Assembly: GCA_025267735.1 (NCBI GenBank)
Contig: CM046293.1
Span: 14,222,560-14,286,559, forward strand
Reading direction: 5' to 3'
Source of the DNA: Mactra quadrangularis
Taxonomy: Eukaryota; Mollusca; Bivalvia; Venerida; Mactridae
DNA: 64,000 nucleotides
Shown here: one piece after another, positions 1 to 12,761 of the stretch
Layout of the letters: every line of letters begins with the position of its first letter
Position numbering within the stretch: the stretch's first letter is position 1
Made by a program: the position numbers and the translations under genes
Notes under the pieces: model-generated
The model's database searches: none
What the model was told of the DNA's origin: nothing
What the model saw: the letters and a program-made list of their open reading frames with translations, nothing else

Positions 1-1
1 C

Positions 2-1936
2 TTGAATGAATTATTGGAATCAGAAAAGCGTGAGCAGGTAAGCGGTTAAACTGTTTTCATGACTTTGTACTGACGCTCGTAATAGTGTTACTTGGATAAG
101 GAATCAATAGCAATTCGAAAGTTACATTGACGAAAGAAAATGGTTTAATGACCGTTCTGTCCTTGGTCAATAGAATATTTATCGCACTATATTCGTCGCG
201 TCTTTAGACGTTTAGTGTCCAGTTTAATCTAGTCCTGCAGTAAAATGCCATAGTTAAGATGAACCGTGCACTTGAGTTTCCACAAATGTTTATTTGACGT
301 TTCTTTGTCTTCGGAAGGTGCTGAATAAGAATTTGAGAGATGACACCCTGTCATCCTTAAGCAATTGCATAATAGACAAATTAAGTCAACAACTGAAATA
401 CTCAGGACTAATCTGTCATTTAATCAGCAGCTTTTGCACTAACGAACTAACGAATTGTATAAATACGTTTATTGTGTTTGAAATATGTAACAACGTGTCA
501 CTAAGTATATTAAACCTCTTTGATTTATCTTTAAGGACATTTACCCAATTCTTAGAGAAAATCTATCTACCTTGCACCTGAGTCGACTTGCACTGAAACT
601 GAAAAGAGAAGATGCCACAAGTATGGCTGCTCGTATAAGATTGTTTACAGGTAATGTGGAAGCCGATTGTGTAGCTATGGCTACCAGAGATTCGAGTTTC
701 CGTCGCTTCCTTATCTTGAAGAAATGGAAGACTCAGCACCACGGTGCTTCTCTTGGCGATTTATTAGAATTGCTTACCGAAACTGGAGATTACCACAAAG
801 TAGATTTGATTCAGCTGTTGAAAGAGGTACCGTCCAGAAACAATTATGGTAAGTGTAATTCAAATTGTGAAGGTAAATAGAAAAAAATTAGGTCAGCATC
901 CAAGTTAAAATGTCAATGTATTTCTGTTTGTGTCAAAAGAAATATTGTATCGTGCTAAAACGCCTGATTTCAAATATTATCTTCTTTTTTTGTTAAAGGT
1001 GGGAAGATAGCCTTTGAAATTTTACTAATGGACAAACAAAGAATTGTATGTTAAATTAAACTGTAGATGTCGTCTGCAAAATAGTTTGTAGCGGTTTTAG
1101 CTACATCAGCGAAGAATATGCTTACTACCTGATATTATTCGGGTTGTTTTAGACAGAAACTTTGTCACTATAATGATATATATAATCTTTTCTCTCATGT
1201 ATTTTCCCTTTCTCTTCTTCTCCCCTTCTCTGACATTTATTTACCAATTTTTAACAAGTTCTTCGAGTTGCGGTCCACAGAATAACTTTGCTGGCAAGCA
1301 AATGCATTACCGGTGGTTATGTTCAGCTGACCAAATTATCCAGAAACACTTTTGTCAGTCACTAGCCTGTGTTCAGAGAAACCCCAGGAGGTTAATGTTT
1401 TGTTCTTTTATCTTGTAAATTAGAAAGGAATAAAACGACAATAGTATTTATTAACGTACGTATGTTTTATATTATCTTGTCTATTTGATATCTAAGATAT
1501 TCATTACCTTTTTTATGCATGGGTACAATGAAGCAAAAATGACACAATATCCAGAATTGTTGAGCAAAAAACATCATTTGAAAACCGTTATGTCCAGTTT
1601 TCATATTTACTAAGAACTTTAAGTTACACATTTGTCGTTTTAGAAATTTCAGACGAAAAGCTAGATACAATGCCAAAACAGAACGAAGACATTATTACTG
1701 CAATGGAATGTGTTGGTAATTCGTATCCATTTCTTGCTTTTGAGCTTGGCCTAACTTATGAAAAAGTGGAGGAAGTTTGTTTTAATTTTAAGGATCTAAA
1801 AATTATCACGTATCAAATATTATTGGCTTGGCGTCAAGAAAATCCTAAAACTTCAATTCCAAGGAAGTTACTTGATACATCAAATTACCTTGGTATTAAC
1901 ACTGATCCTATTCTAAAGGCATTGAAGAACATATAA
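2..1936 (+). CDS. 3' end of ROC-COR-death-domain gene copy A, three terminal exons
   Basis: Three exons join in consistent phase: 2-37 (ends phase 0 at a GTAAGC donor), 536-848 (phase 0 in, phase 1 out, GTAAGT donor) and 1644-1936 (phase 1 in, TAA stop at 1934). The first exon's 12 residues, LNELLESEKREQ, align with the end of the large COR exon of copy B at 16507-16542, so the N-terminal Roc and COR parts should lie upstream of the window. The visible 213 residues hold two tandem death-type domains. Proteins of this class act inside the cell, where the death domain recruits other death-domain adaptors; the partner here is unknown. An AATAAA at 3153-3158 is the first obvious poly(A) signal seen downstream and is far for a 3' UTR. 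The gene is a paralogue of copy B on the same strand. Confidence 0.8.
536..848 (+). CDS. Copy A penultimate exon: first death domain
   Basis: The exon follows an AG at 534-535 and ends before a GTAAGT donor, encoding 104 residues plus one base. The pattern fits a death-domain six-helix bundle: LALKL early, then LFTGNVEAD, a central LILKKWKTQH with the typical tryptophan, and LGDLLELLTETGDYHKVDLI as helices 5-6. It is closely similar to the copy B exon at 18637-18943 in residues, splice sites and phase. The call rests on pattern recognition; a profile search against Death (Pfam PF00531) would settle it. Confidence 0.8.
1644..1936 (+). CDS. Copy A terminal exon: second death-like domain
   Basis: After a pyrimidine-rich acceptor (AG at 1642-1643) the exon completes the split codon to Glu and runs 96 more residues to TAA. 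The segment FELGLTYEKVEEVCFNF, then ILLAWRQENP, and a C-terminal LLDTSNYLGI show the spacing of a second, more divergent death-fold domain, with tryptophan and the NP turn in the expected place. The homologous exon of copy B (19773 onward) is broken, so this is the only intact version in the window. Confidence 0.75.
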
Positions 1937-3780
1937 AAAACCAGTGTGCCGTAACATTTTGATAATATTGAAAGCTTACCATGATTGCACATGTATAGTG
2001 TGTACTAAGAATTCAAGGAGGAAATCACATTGTGAACTTTGCTAACATACATTTATGTATTATTTAGCTTAAGGTATTCAGTGTATGTGTATGTTGTTAA
2101 AGAACTTCTATGCTGAATACAAGTTTATAATGAACATCCGCCAAAATTGTGCCATGGACCTGACATTCTCATCGTTCATCAACCGAGTGTGCCATGGAGT
2201 GGAGTGAAGTAATTTCTTGATGTTATTAATATTTATTATGTATAATCTTTCGATTTGCCAAATATAAACGTATTAAAAGCTAACACCGATCATAAAACTA
2301 TTTTAAAATCAGCACTTTGTCGCCGTTTTGTCGGAAAAGCGGACGTTTCTCGAGAAAAAGGGCTATTTTATGCTTAGATTGATATTGCAATTGTATAAAT
2401 GATTTAAACTTATGTTTACATGATAATTTTATTAATATTGTCGAAGATTGTATTGTTAAAGGGGTATTTGTGAAATACAACAGAACAAATACGTGTCATT
2501 CTGGTGTGGTTTTTAACGGGTCTGATCTATAACGTTCATGCCGCATTAGATGAAAAACAAAATGTTAAAAAGAGGCTTACACGTAAAGTTTGGGGCGCCA
2601 GAAATACGCATTATCAAACACCTGCAGTTTTTATACATCGACCTTTTTTAAGCTTTTTTCTATATCGGTTAGGCACAAATAATATTTTTCCTCAGATATA
2701 TATTTTTTCATAGTAAGTTAATATATTAAATGAATGAATCATGTTCACATGTTTTTTTATTCATCTTTCATATAAGATATTTTTCTTGTTGTTTTTTGTT
2801 AGATTTTTTCATTTGTTTACTACACTTTCCTATCCACTTATAATTTTTGGTTAGATTGGCAAAGGGTCATATTGAAGTGTTTAGCTGTATTTTCAAATAA
2901 TTAACTAGTAGACATCAAGTCTGATATTTTTTTGTTACAAATGTAGGCGTAGCTGTCTAAATGATACCCTACCTATAAAAAAAATTGTCATTCAATTTGA
3001 GAAACGCAAAGTGACGTACCGGCGAACTAGGAATAATATCTTCCTTCTGTTGGTTAAAAAAAGAAAAAGTCACAACAACTGAAAGGAGCGTTGCTCTGTG
3101 TTCGTAATTTTTTTAAATTAAATACAATCGGTGGTGTTTTCGGAGCGTTATAAATAAAGTTTATTAAATGCACCGCTATTGTTTAAAGGTATTAGTAGGC
3201 AATTTCGTAGTATTCGGTGTGATAGTTTATTTGAGCAAAGGGAAATAACTGCGCTTTACCTGTTATATTGTATGTCATGACTGAAATAACCTCCCTTTTA
3301 ATCGGAAGTAAAATGTATATCAACCTTTAATCGTGTTGTGCTTGTCTTTTAAAGCATCTAGTTTAATATGTTCTCTTGCGAAGACATAATAGTTTTCGTA
3401 TACAGAATTGTTCACCCCCTTGGATTGGGCCAATAATGACCCTAGGGGCATAATTTGACAACCTAAGTAGAGAACATCAAGATAATGTTGTATGTGATTT
3501 TTAACAGCGATTTTAAAGCCAACATAGCGGCCAATTATCCGAACGCTAAAGCGAACTCACGTGACCAAGTGAGACAGCTTAATTTTTTCAACCGACCGGT
3601 TTCCGGACCATTTTATTTTAAAGACCCTGATTCCACTTAAGGTGAATAATAGATGCACGATATTAACCAATATGTGTTTTTTTTACCAAGATTTTTGACT
3701 TGTTATACTAAATACGTATAAATGGATTAATTGGAATATTTTATGATAAGTGCTTTCATCACACGAGTAACTGAATCCCA
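1937..3780. other. 3' flank of copy A, no gene seen
   Basis: No convincing coding sequence. From about 2220 the sequence matches the flank of copy B (22165 onward, then 25625 onward), so it belongs to the duplicated block. The short open frames here are not conserved as open frames in the other copy. Confidence 0.6.
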
Positions 3781-3789
3781 TGCCAGTTC

Positions 3790-4390
3790 ATATAGACATA
3801 TTTGTTTTGTTTTCTGTAATGTTATATTTTAACATAAAAAAACAAAATATTTTAAACATATCAACTTTAATACCAGCGTGCATATCCTCGATGTAATTAA
3901 AAAACATTGCAAATAAGATAGGCTAAATACAGTTCCCTTGTCTAACACCTAACAAACAATCAAATTGTCACTCACTTGATAATGTAAATTAACTCTTGAT
4001 TTTACCGATGAATGCATAGATCTTATGTTTAAAATACTACCTATTATATCTAGTTTTATTAATTGTGCCAATGAATAAAAAAACTAGGTTAATAAAACGC
4101 TTTGACTATGAAACTACGGATAACCTTTATTATCCAAAGTTACATAGTCAAAAGCTTTTGTGAAGTCAATAAATGCACAAAATAATTGTGTGTCTGTATT
4201 AAACATGTGATTTTCAATTCAATGTTAAATAAAGATATTATCAACTGTTCCTAATTTTTGTCCAACCAGTCAATCGGTAACTAGGAATCCTTGTAAATAG
4301 TTTTCCTAATAAAGTTGCACTCCTAAAATTGTAAACTTCATTTACACTACCACTTATGTATAAAGGTACAACAGAACCCTCAGGTCAACT
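3790..4390 (-). mobile_element. Non-LTR retrotransposon remnant (reverse transcriptase fragment)
   Basis: Read on the minus strand, the interval gives reverse-transcriptase landmarks separated by stops and frameshifts. In order these are a stretch containing LLGKLFTRI, then CAFIDFTKAFDYV (RT motif A with its catalytic aspartate region) near 4140-4175, then GVRQGNC followed by PILFAMFFNYIEDMHAGI near 3880-3960 (motif B region). These signatures belong to non-LTR reverse transcriptases. The copy is short and inactive. It lies in the part of copy A that has no counterpart in copy B, so it may be the insertion or part of it. Confidence 0.7.
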
Positions 4391-4399
4391 TCTAGAAAA

Positions 4400-6830
4400 A
4401 TATCCAACTTCAAACATTTTACCAAAAAGAGATTATATGTATCGAGACAAAGTATGCCTCCCATGCATTCAGGACATATCAGGGGCCATCTGATTTATTA
4501 CTATTCAATGGTATGATAACTAAGTTTAAGACAAACCAGCTGATGCATTTCGTAATGTTGATATGGGAGCGTTACCACCTTGTGTTTAGTACAGCATATC
4601 AAGATATTTAATAACCTGGCAGTCATTCGAAAAAATGTCCACGTAGCTCATCCTAACATACCTCCCATTTCAGAACAATTTGGTCAGACAAATAATGATG
4701 GCTATCTTAAAGCTTTACGGTTTGAAGGTGACGTTTTTCCATATTAGCTGTGCGATACCCTAGATAAAGCTATTGTTGACGAAGAACAAGGTGAAGATAT
4801 ATCTACAGATGTTGAATAAGATAAAGTCATAGAGTGGATAGAAGCATAAAACGATTGTTAAGATATAGGACATGTATAATACATATATAAAATAATAGAT
4901 TGTGTAATTTCGATTCGTTTTGGTGTTTTCTAATCATGTGGTTTGAGGTTCAGCCCCGGTTAGGCTGGTCATACTCTTCCCTGAAAAATTGACTTAGGGC
5001 CTTTAATCCACAATATGTAGCGATGTGACCAGCTCCTTAGGGGAGGGGGTCGACACTTGTTAGAATAGGGTCCAGGAAAAATTGCTAAACGAGTTGGTCG
5101 ACGTAAACTAATGAACAAATATTGCGCATACATTGGTTTTCGTTTTACGAAACAATGTGGTATAGATTGGCCATTTTTCTATTAATACAAATATTATACT
5201 TTGTCAACGAGTTAATAAAAGTATCACAATTGGACATTACTATGCATATGATATGCAAAGAAGGGACGTTAAACCGATTAATGTTAACATTACATGTCCG
5301 GGAAACTGGTTAAATTAGTTAGGCGCTGTATATAAACAGCGTGACATCTAAATTACAAAAGCATATTCCTGCATAATTCTTTTTCAGAAAAAGCAAAACC
5401 AAAACAACTAAATTATCTTTAGTCTTATTATGTTATTTCTTTATTCAACAGACCACCACCGCACAGTCACCATCGTCTTCAAACGTTCTGACACGAGAAC
5501 CACCTTAATACTATCCAACCGAAACAAATGCAGCGCTTTCAGAGCTTTGGTTAAGATTTCTTATCAATATCACCAATATGTATGAAGGTATCGATACTAA
5601 ATTGAGTGATAACAGCAATAATATTTAAGCCACAAGACTCAGATATACATGTGTAATTCAATATCAATATATAATCATACCATTAACTTTTACCAAAAAT
5701 TCCAAGTTTTATCACCAAATAGTAGTTCTTACTTGAAAATAGCGGTTGCTATGGAAACGGTTTTTACTAAAAAAGGACTTCATAAAAATAATTTTGAATC
5801 TTTTAGAGTAGATCTTTCTCAAGTATTTTGTAAAGATAAGTGTATTGTTTCCCCAAATTAGGGTTTTGAAAATAAAAGATTTACATATCATGGAAAAATC
5901 GACATTTTTCTGCATTTTTTGTGTTTTTCGGTTAATTTCATGGATTTACCAATATTTAAACGGATAGTGTTATAAGAAATTCAAAGGTCAGTGTGTCAGC
6001 TTTGATTTGACACAAATTATATAATCATAGCTTAATGTCAGTTAAATTTATTGATGTTTTAACAAACGCCGGCGATTTCGACAAAAAAACACCAAGGGGC
6101 TGCCATGGAAACTGTGAAATTTCAGGTGGTACGCAAGAGTATATTTTTGAGTATATTGCAGATTCAGATTCAGTGGACCATAAGGAACAATTTAGCATAG
6201 GTGGCAAAAAGTCTAGAGGGGGGGTGCACGGTGGACCCCTCTGGCCCCCGTACTATTGTGTAGATTTAATATTTCTTAACTCTCAGTAGCCCATACATAT
6301 ACTGATGATTTAAATCGATCGTAAATACAAAAGTTCAAGAGTGAATATTTAAATAAGTACGGTCAATGTATACGCCACAGCCAATTTAATAAGATTTACT
6401 GATACAAGAATAAAGTGTTAAAATTTCACAAAGAATTAAATGCAAAAAAAAATGTTTATACGAAACGTGATACGTGATGATTATCAATGATATAATATAA
6501 AACTTTATTGAATTAGATGAACAATACATTTATAGCAATACAATTCAACACAATACAGTTTTAATACAAAGCAATTAAACAAGATTTTTTTGGATAAATA
6601 TTTGAACTATTTCGACAATTCAATCGCTAAATATGTTTTACATTAACGGACATGATCGACGGCTCCTATTGATTCATTAACATTTCGTAATAACTCAATT
6701 GATACATTAATTGTGTCTTGCAGTTGAAAAACAATTATAAAAATATTCCATTGTTTATACTCAGCACATGCTTTGTGCAAAAAATTTTAAAGACTTTTGG
6801 TTTGTTTCATGGAATAATGTTAGAAAACGT
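4400..6830. other. Copy-A-specific intergenic stretch, no gene seen
   Basis: AT-rich sequence with only short open frames that lack recognisable motifs or splice context. It separates two blocks that are close together in copy B, so it was inserted in copy A or lost from copy B. A GGTTCAGCCC stretch near 4950 could be a degenerate tRNA-like B box of an old SINE, but I cannot support a full element. Confidence 0.4.
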
Positions 6831-7799
6831 TATCAATAATTATTTACATGATAGTTTCTAGCTTCGGAGCACATGCCAGTGGAATATTATGGCAGGTAGG
6901 AACGTAATTCATATTTTGTATATTAGGTATAGTTAAACAATCCTTTCCAGAGGTAGGCAGTATTGAAAATAAAAGTTTTATAGTTCATTTTAACAAAATT
7001 AGTGTGGCTGATAAACCACCATCCCTTGGTCAACCATGCTTGTAATAGTAGAACGCTAAATGACATTACATCAACAAGACATTTATAAAACATATAAAAC
7101 ATATTCTGCGCATCCCTTGTCGTAGATTAGATCATTGTATTGTTTATATAAGCATGTTTTTTGTATTATTTGCATTAACCATGCACTGTATGCAAAGTCG
7201 TGAATTTCCGTATGAAATCTCCATAAATCCACGACTATAAACCGCACTTTAAGAGAACGAAGGAGGATGTGCTTGTCCCAAAATATGAAATTCGTGTTCA
7301 CGTGTTGTTCTGCGAGCACTGTGTTAGAGATAACAGCTGGTGTGGTGCCAGCTTATCTGCCTTCGTCGTCTCCGAATGTTGAAATGCATCACTCATTGAA
7401 GAATATTTTAAACGAGATTTTAAATACAGTGCAATTCTTAGAATTTTGCTACTTATGCATACTTATGCATGCTATTTGATGTCACTGCGTCAGTTAAAAA
7501 GAATCTTAAAGAAGTTGAACCTGAACAAATCGCAAACACATATTTCAATTTTTTGGACAAACACAGCTGTCTTCACTCACGGTCTCTCTTAAAGTGTGGT
7601 TTAATCAATCAATTTCACAACTAAGAAGTAATAAGTCTGGAGTTAACAGTGATAACTCCTTAGTCAAAAGTCATAACTGCTACCTCAAAAGGGCTCTCCA
7701 GTGTTCTCATAGTTTTAGAATAGTAGTAATGCATTATATTAATTCGAAAAGTAGTTTTTATCATATTACATACATTTTTATTTGAGGAACAAAATATTA

Positions 7800-9250
7800 T
7801 ATTACTTCAAAAAATATTTACAAGCCTTTTTTGGCTGATCAGGTCCGCAAAAAAATCCATAAACAACGCCTTTGAGTTCATATATACCGTGTTCCTTCTG
7901 TTAGCCTCTCTAACTAATTCAACATATATTATTGTCTAATGTCATTTGTTCATCGATTCGAAAACGTTTTTCTTTGTATTCTTGACATTATTCAGCTCGG
8001 AGATTGCTACTAAGCACATCTATTGACAACTTCAACCACATATTTACAACTAAGTAGGTAAGAATAAAAACCAGCTCGCCCTTTTCCCGTTTTTTCGACG
8101 TTTTGGTCATAATGTTTACTAAAAAAAAAAAAAAAACGGAAATCGGCGAAAAATACGGTCGGTCGGGAAACCCGAAACAAACCTACTTTTTTAGGCCTAA
8201 TATTTTTTATTTTGTTAACAATACTGTTCTAAATACCTACAACACGCATTGGAATTGTTTAAAAACTTGCCACGACTCGAGCCGACAACCGGCCACGGTT
8301 CATATAACTAATAATATATTTTCTTTCATGCTTTACGGGGAAATGATGTGTTATTCGATGAAAATAAACCATGAAAATATCGGTTTATATTTTCACTACG
8401 GTGAAAATATAAAATATGACGGACTACTTTTTCCAAGGGAGACAGACAAGCTACAGCTATTTCCAACATCATGTAAGAAATGGTGACAAAACTGCATCAG
8501 TTGATGCTGAATCAGGATATAATATCAACAAATCCACCTTATTCTCTTGCTAAATTATTTTAAAAACGAAAGTCTACTAGTTTAGCCGTCCCAGCTTCAG
8601 TCCAGATTACTCGGCAATCACGCGAATGTATGTAACGGAGATTTTTCTACATAATTTGGTCAAATGCGAGAGTTCCGTACTTTTAATGAATGGTTAAATA
8701 ATATGAACGAAAGTCTAATACAGGTTTTCTACAAGAAACTTCATTACACATCTTTAAATAACTTACGTCACCATTCATGTTACAAATCCATTATCCAGCG
8801 AGGAAAACCTAAAGTCAGAACGTTGACTGTATAAAGGCTGCATCATGTGCATTGAATTCCATTCTGTGATTTTCTATGAATATGTAGTCATTATACGGTA
8901 AATACAAAGGTTGAGTACTAATCAAAGCCAATCTGTGCTTAAATTAGATATAATGAACTGGCATCAAAAATCATTGACGTTCTCGAGTCTTCGCCATTTG
9001 GCAAATTAATAACACATCTCTTCAGCACGTTTCCTTCCATTATCTTATACCCGTGTCGTCATTTACAAATTAGAGTTAAAAAGGTGAACATGTTCTTCCC
9101 AGTAGCCTGATAATATCGTTTAAATCCTACCGTTTATCTGCGTAATATGGCCATCGCAATTAAAACTTCTGTGTTGATTTAAAATTCGCGCAGTCCAACT
9201 CCAACTGTTTATATACATTACACGTTTTGTCTCCTTCCGCATTATAAAAC
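7800..9250. repeat. Interspersed repeat, unclassified family, copy 1
   Basis: Segments of this stretch recur at about 10690-11165 and about 23078-23760. The shared parts include the start around TTACTTCAAA followed by a GGCTGAT segment, the ATTCGAAAA(C/T)GTTTTTCTTTGTA segment near 7955-7975, and a block near 8850-9000 that ends in a run containing TAATGAA(A)CTGGC. No coding capacity is retained. A further short segment near 8205-8265 recurs at 9630-9690. Ends are approximate. Confidence 0.5.
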
Positions 9251-9496
9251 TATTAAACGATTGTCGAGTTTAAATATGTTTTTCCACATACTTCTTTACC
9301 GTATCAAACATGGAATTATTAGATTTGGATGTCTACTATCTTTGTGCACACTAGAACTACTTATTTTACTAAATAACTACACACGAACTACATGAACTAC
9401 ACATTTATAACGTGTTATACGGTCAGTCTATGAACTGGCACAGGTATAATCTATAGTCTTGCATTTGCAGGTGAAAGCATAAAAGAAACAGAAAAT

Positions 9497-9614
9497 TTGC
9501 CGATTTCGGTGTAAGATCGATTTATATTTTACCTTGTGAGATCAGAAAATGACAAAGTATGTTTTCTAAGCTCGGTCGGTGAAATATAAATCGATCTTAC
9601 ACCAAAATTGGCGA
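9497..9614. repeat. Inverted repeat, about 37-bp arms
   Basis: Arm 9497-9533 is nearly the reverse complement of 9578-9614, with a spacer of about 44 bp. It may be a small hairpin element or MITE-like insertion. No target duplication was identified. Confidence 0.65.
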
Positions 9615-10689
9615 ATATCCTCTATTTTTTTGTTAACAATACTGTACTAAATATCTACAACACGCATTCGAATTGTTTAAAAGAATTTGACCTATAAAGC
9701 CGGAAATGAGTTCACGTATTTAAAGGAATGCACCAATTGCCCGTAATATACTGGAAATGTATTCACCGAATTTGTATTTAATTTTAAATTCTAACATAGG
9801 CTCGTGCTATTTATTGTGACGTCATCTTTACTCTTATAATGAACAAAATATAGCTTGTGACGGCTGTTATAATTTTAATTCCCACGTGAGCAAAGCGGAA
9901 AATAGTGCCCGAGTTTATAAGGGATTGACTTTAATAGGACCTTGGATTTCCGTAATAAACATGTCTGTAAATGTAAAACATGAACTAATCTTATCACTTA
10001 ATTACGACATCTGCTGTTACAAAACTACTTCATAATTAATGGTGAAATAATGATCAATATTATAGTGTTTTAATAATAAATTGTCTTGTGCTAGCTATTT
10101 TGCACAAGTTCATCTAATTGTACGTCTTTTGAAAGACATCTGTTGTTTCAATATACATGTACTTTGCGATGTAAGAATTGAAATAACTTACAGTTGTAAA
10201 ATACAGGCACTTGTTTGATAAGCAAATTAAATCATTAGTGCTTAAGTACGTGATTCAAAGCATGTGCCTATAATTTATTATACAATACAACATAGATTAT
10301 CGTAGGATATTACGTTTAAAGAACCAACTGCAAAGGAAGTTACTGTAGTCTAATATTTCAAAAAACAAATGTATATTACGATGTGAGCTTTTTCATGTTT
10401 TTATTAGTCAAAGGTTCGTGTGAAGTCACAGTTGGCAAAAAACAATGGTTAAATACTCATAATTTCTCACATTTCCATCACAAGCAGTGTTTTATATATC
10501 AAAATGTTCCTTAAGTAACATACTAAGTTATGCTTTTATCCTACCCCAAAGTGATCTTTTAGAAGGAAAACCTATTGACCAAATAAACCTATCTTTATTC
10601 GGCAGCGTTGCTTTATTCGGCAGTCACGTGACTACGCATTGACGGACTACTTTTCTACATAATCATAACATTGGGCATCAAAAGCGACC

Positions 10690-11165
10690 GCGTTTCATTC
10701 TTTTAACGACAACTTTACAAATACATTTTACACAAAATAATCAAATACGGGCTTGTACAAACAATTTCAATGTAAATCTTTAATTAAATCACTTACTTCA
10801 TCATTCAAATTTTACAAAAACTCAATCGTTGACGCTGTACAGTGCCAAACTCCAAAATTTGCAATGAATTCCTTTCTGTGTATATTTTGACGAATATCCA
10901 GCCATTATACAGTAAATACATAGGATGACTATTGTTTTACCAAAGCCAAGCTACGCATAAATTAAATATAATGAAACTGGCTTCAAAAATCATCACCGTC
11001 ATCCACGACACAGACCGTCCTGGCCATTTTCTGAAAATGGTTGACATCTTTCAGCGTCGCTGGCTCGCTGCGAGTGTATTTCACTTAATAATCCTTTCAT
11101 CCATTTATCCTATCATCTATTTAAAGTTTGAATAACAAATTATCCTGATAATATTGGTTAAATCC
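10690..11165. repeat. Interspersed repeat, unclassified family, copy 2
   Basis: Similar to 8830-9130 and 23400-23640. The best shared stretch runs from about 10880 (the AATTCC-TTCTGTG segment) to about 11000 (AATGAAACTGGCTTCAAA). The open frame inside it is not shared by the other copies. Confidence 0.5.
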
Positions 11166-11562
11166 ATGATAAATAATAGTAAACTCGTCAAATGACGAAT
11201 CCTACAAACGCTCCTGTACGACCGCCATGTTGACAACAAACTTCGCTTACATGACGTCATAAAAACTGATTCGTCCTTGGAAAATTCGCAAGTGATTTAT
11301 TCGTCAAAAAATGATTTTTTCCTTGTTTATTTCTAAACCGAGTTTATTTAGTATTTTCGCTTATTTCAAAATATTACCTTTACTAATATATTATAATGGA
11401 GTCAATCATCGGAATTATTTCTTGACGCGCAAACAGTTAAAAGACCGTCTTACACAATTACTGCGCTTTGAACAATTCGGCCATGATTTGAATTTAAAGC
11501 ATGTTAAACGCAGAATTTTCGGATTTTAAATTAGTCATTCAAGCAAATGCGAGTAGGATAAA

Positions 11563-11709
11563 TAGAATATTAGGTTAGTGTCAATCTGTACTTAGTTTAT
11601 CCGGCTCGTCTCCAAAAGGTTTATTCGACTCGACAAGCCTCGCCGAATAAACCTTTCTCCAACTTGTCGGATAAACTAGATACAGATTGGCACTAACCTA
11701 ATATTCTCT
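11563..11709. repeat. Long hairpin, inverted repeat of about 55-60 bp arms
   Basis: The two halves, roughly 11563-11617 and 11646-11709, are close reverse complements around a central segment near 11620-11645. This is typical of a foldback MITE. It lies 0.3 kb upstream of the possible exon at 11997. Confidence 0.7.
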
Positions 11710-11996
11710 ATGTAATCAATTCAGATGAACATATTCAACACAAGATGCATTAACAAAATAATGCTATGTAAATCAAATACTGAAACAAGTTAATTGTTAC
11801 AACATAATTTTACATCTTAAATTATTTACAGGACGCTATAATTCATTTTCATACGAATTAACTCTGTTATTTATAATATGATTACATTTTAGTGCAAAAC
11901 TCAAGCAAATGAGAAAAAACCCATCTTGACAAATGCATTTAACATAGGTATTCGCAGCTTTAATAATATTTTCACTTCAGTTTTTTTTTCTTCCAG

Positions 11997-12103
11997 ATTA
12001 TGATCAAATACCGCCCAAAAATGAGGCATTTAGTGTGATAAACCACGAGCAAGATAAATCACATTATGTTTCTTCATCGACGAGTGTACTCATCACTAAA
12101 TAG
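11997..12103 (+). other. Possible exon upstream of copy B Roc gene
   Basis: A long pyrimidine tract ends in TTCCAG at 11991-11996. If entered in phase 1, an open frame of about 35 codons follows (YDQIPPKNEAFSVINHEQ, then a serine-rich end) to TAG at 12101. Composition looks protein-like and the entry phase matches the other introns of copy B. No donor of suitable phase was found before the stop. It could be an alternative terminal exon, a decayed exon, or chance. Confidence 0.3.
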
Positions 12104-12173
12104 ATTTTATTACTTGATTATTATTACTCAGATTCAAAATCTTGTATGGTATTCAACGTTCTTTTTCTTTCAG

Positions 12174-12761
12174 ATTTTTTTCGTATTATCATAATTGGTC
12201 ATAATTTAGAGGCGAAATGTGACGTCGCCAACGCTCTTATACAACAAAGAAATGCATTCAAACAATTATCTTGCCGTCGGCATTTAAGAGTGAAGAAATT
12301 TGTAACACCTAATACTATGGCTGGTTTCAACACTGTAGCTGTCGTGACCCCAAATCTCAACACTCCTGCATGGACACATCAGAAGGAATCAATAAAAATG
12401 AATTACCATCACAAAGTATTCCTGTACATCAATGATGTCTCAAAATTTCAAGACAATCATGAAAATACTATCGCTAAAATCAAAAATGAATTCCAGAACA
12501 CCAACGTGTTTGAAATGAAGTACTCTTCTGGCGATGTATCACAATGTGAATTCAGATTTAGAGCGAATGCACAGTTTTCAATAAAAATAGAAGACACTCG
12601 AAATGTTTTGGCTGAAATTAGATCTACTTTTCTATCAGAGCAACACGATCCATTTACAGGTCTCAGCTTTGTATCGGGAAGAAGACAACCAAAAAACAAT
12701 CAAAATGAAAAACGCTCTTTACGACTATATACACCACCAGTTATCGACGAGGATAATGAAG
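12174..12761 (+). CDS. Copy B exon: degenerate AIG1/GIMAP-like segment
   Basis: Acceptor CAG at 12171-12173, phase 1 in, phase 1 out at a GTATGT donor; 196 codons. The start RIIIIGHNLEAKCDVANAL resembles the first strand and helix of an AIG1/GIMAP GTPase, but the P-loop lysine-serine is missing. Further on, VAVVTPNL sits where DTPGL would be. That suggests a pseudo-GTPase that cannot bind nucleotide in the usual way. The rest (VFLYINDVSKF, then a polar region to residue 196) is not diagnostic. The family call is weak; another divergent alpha/beta domain is possible. Confidence 0.6.

Larger units (their letters stand above)
1..7330. repeat. Segmental duplication, copy A
   Basis: Blocks of this interval reappear in the same order and orientation at 16507-27110. 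Exon 2-37 pairs with 16507-16542; 536-848 with 18637-18943; intron 849-1643 with 18944-19772; 1644-1936 with 19773-20048; 2220-2960 with about 22165-22900; 2940-3420 with about 25625-26175; 6880-7160 with about 26840-27090. Both exons and introns are similar, so this is a genomic duplication and not retroposition. Divergence is substantial, with many substitutions and indels. Copy A has its own extra sequence at about 3450-6850, including a LINE remnant. Confidence 0.75.

Noticed and set aside
6025..6289. Overlapping open frames on both strands around 6.0-6.3 kb
   Set aside because: Gly-rich ends come from a GGGGGG run and its complement. No splice sites, no paralogue in copy B.
7267..7479. 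A 70-codon open frame at the edge of the duplicated block
   Set aside because: It looks partly protein-like, but no acceptor or donor of fitting phase was found and the copy B counterpart is not open.
8103..8486. A 127-codon open frame
   Set aside because: Part of it recurs at 9630-9690 as a non-coding repeat, it begins in an A-run, and it shows no motif or splice logic.
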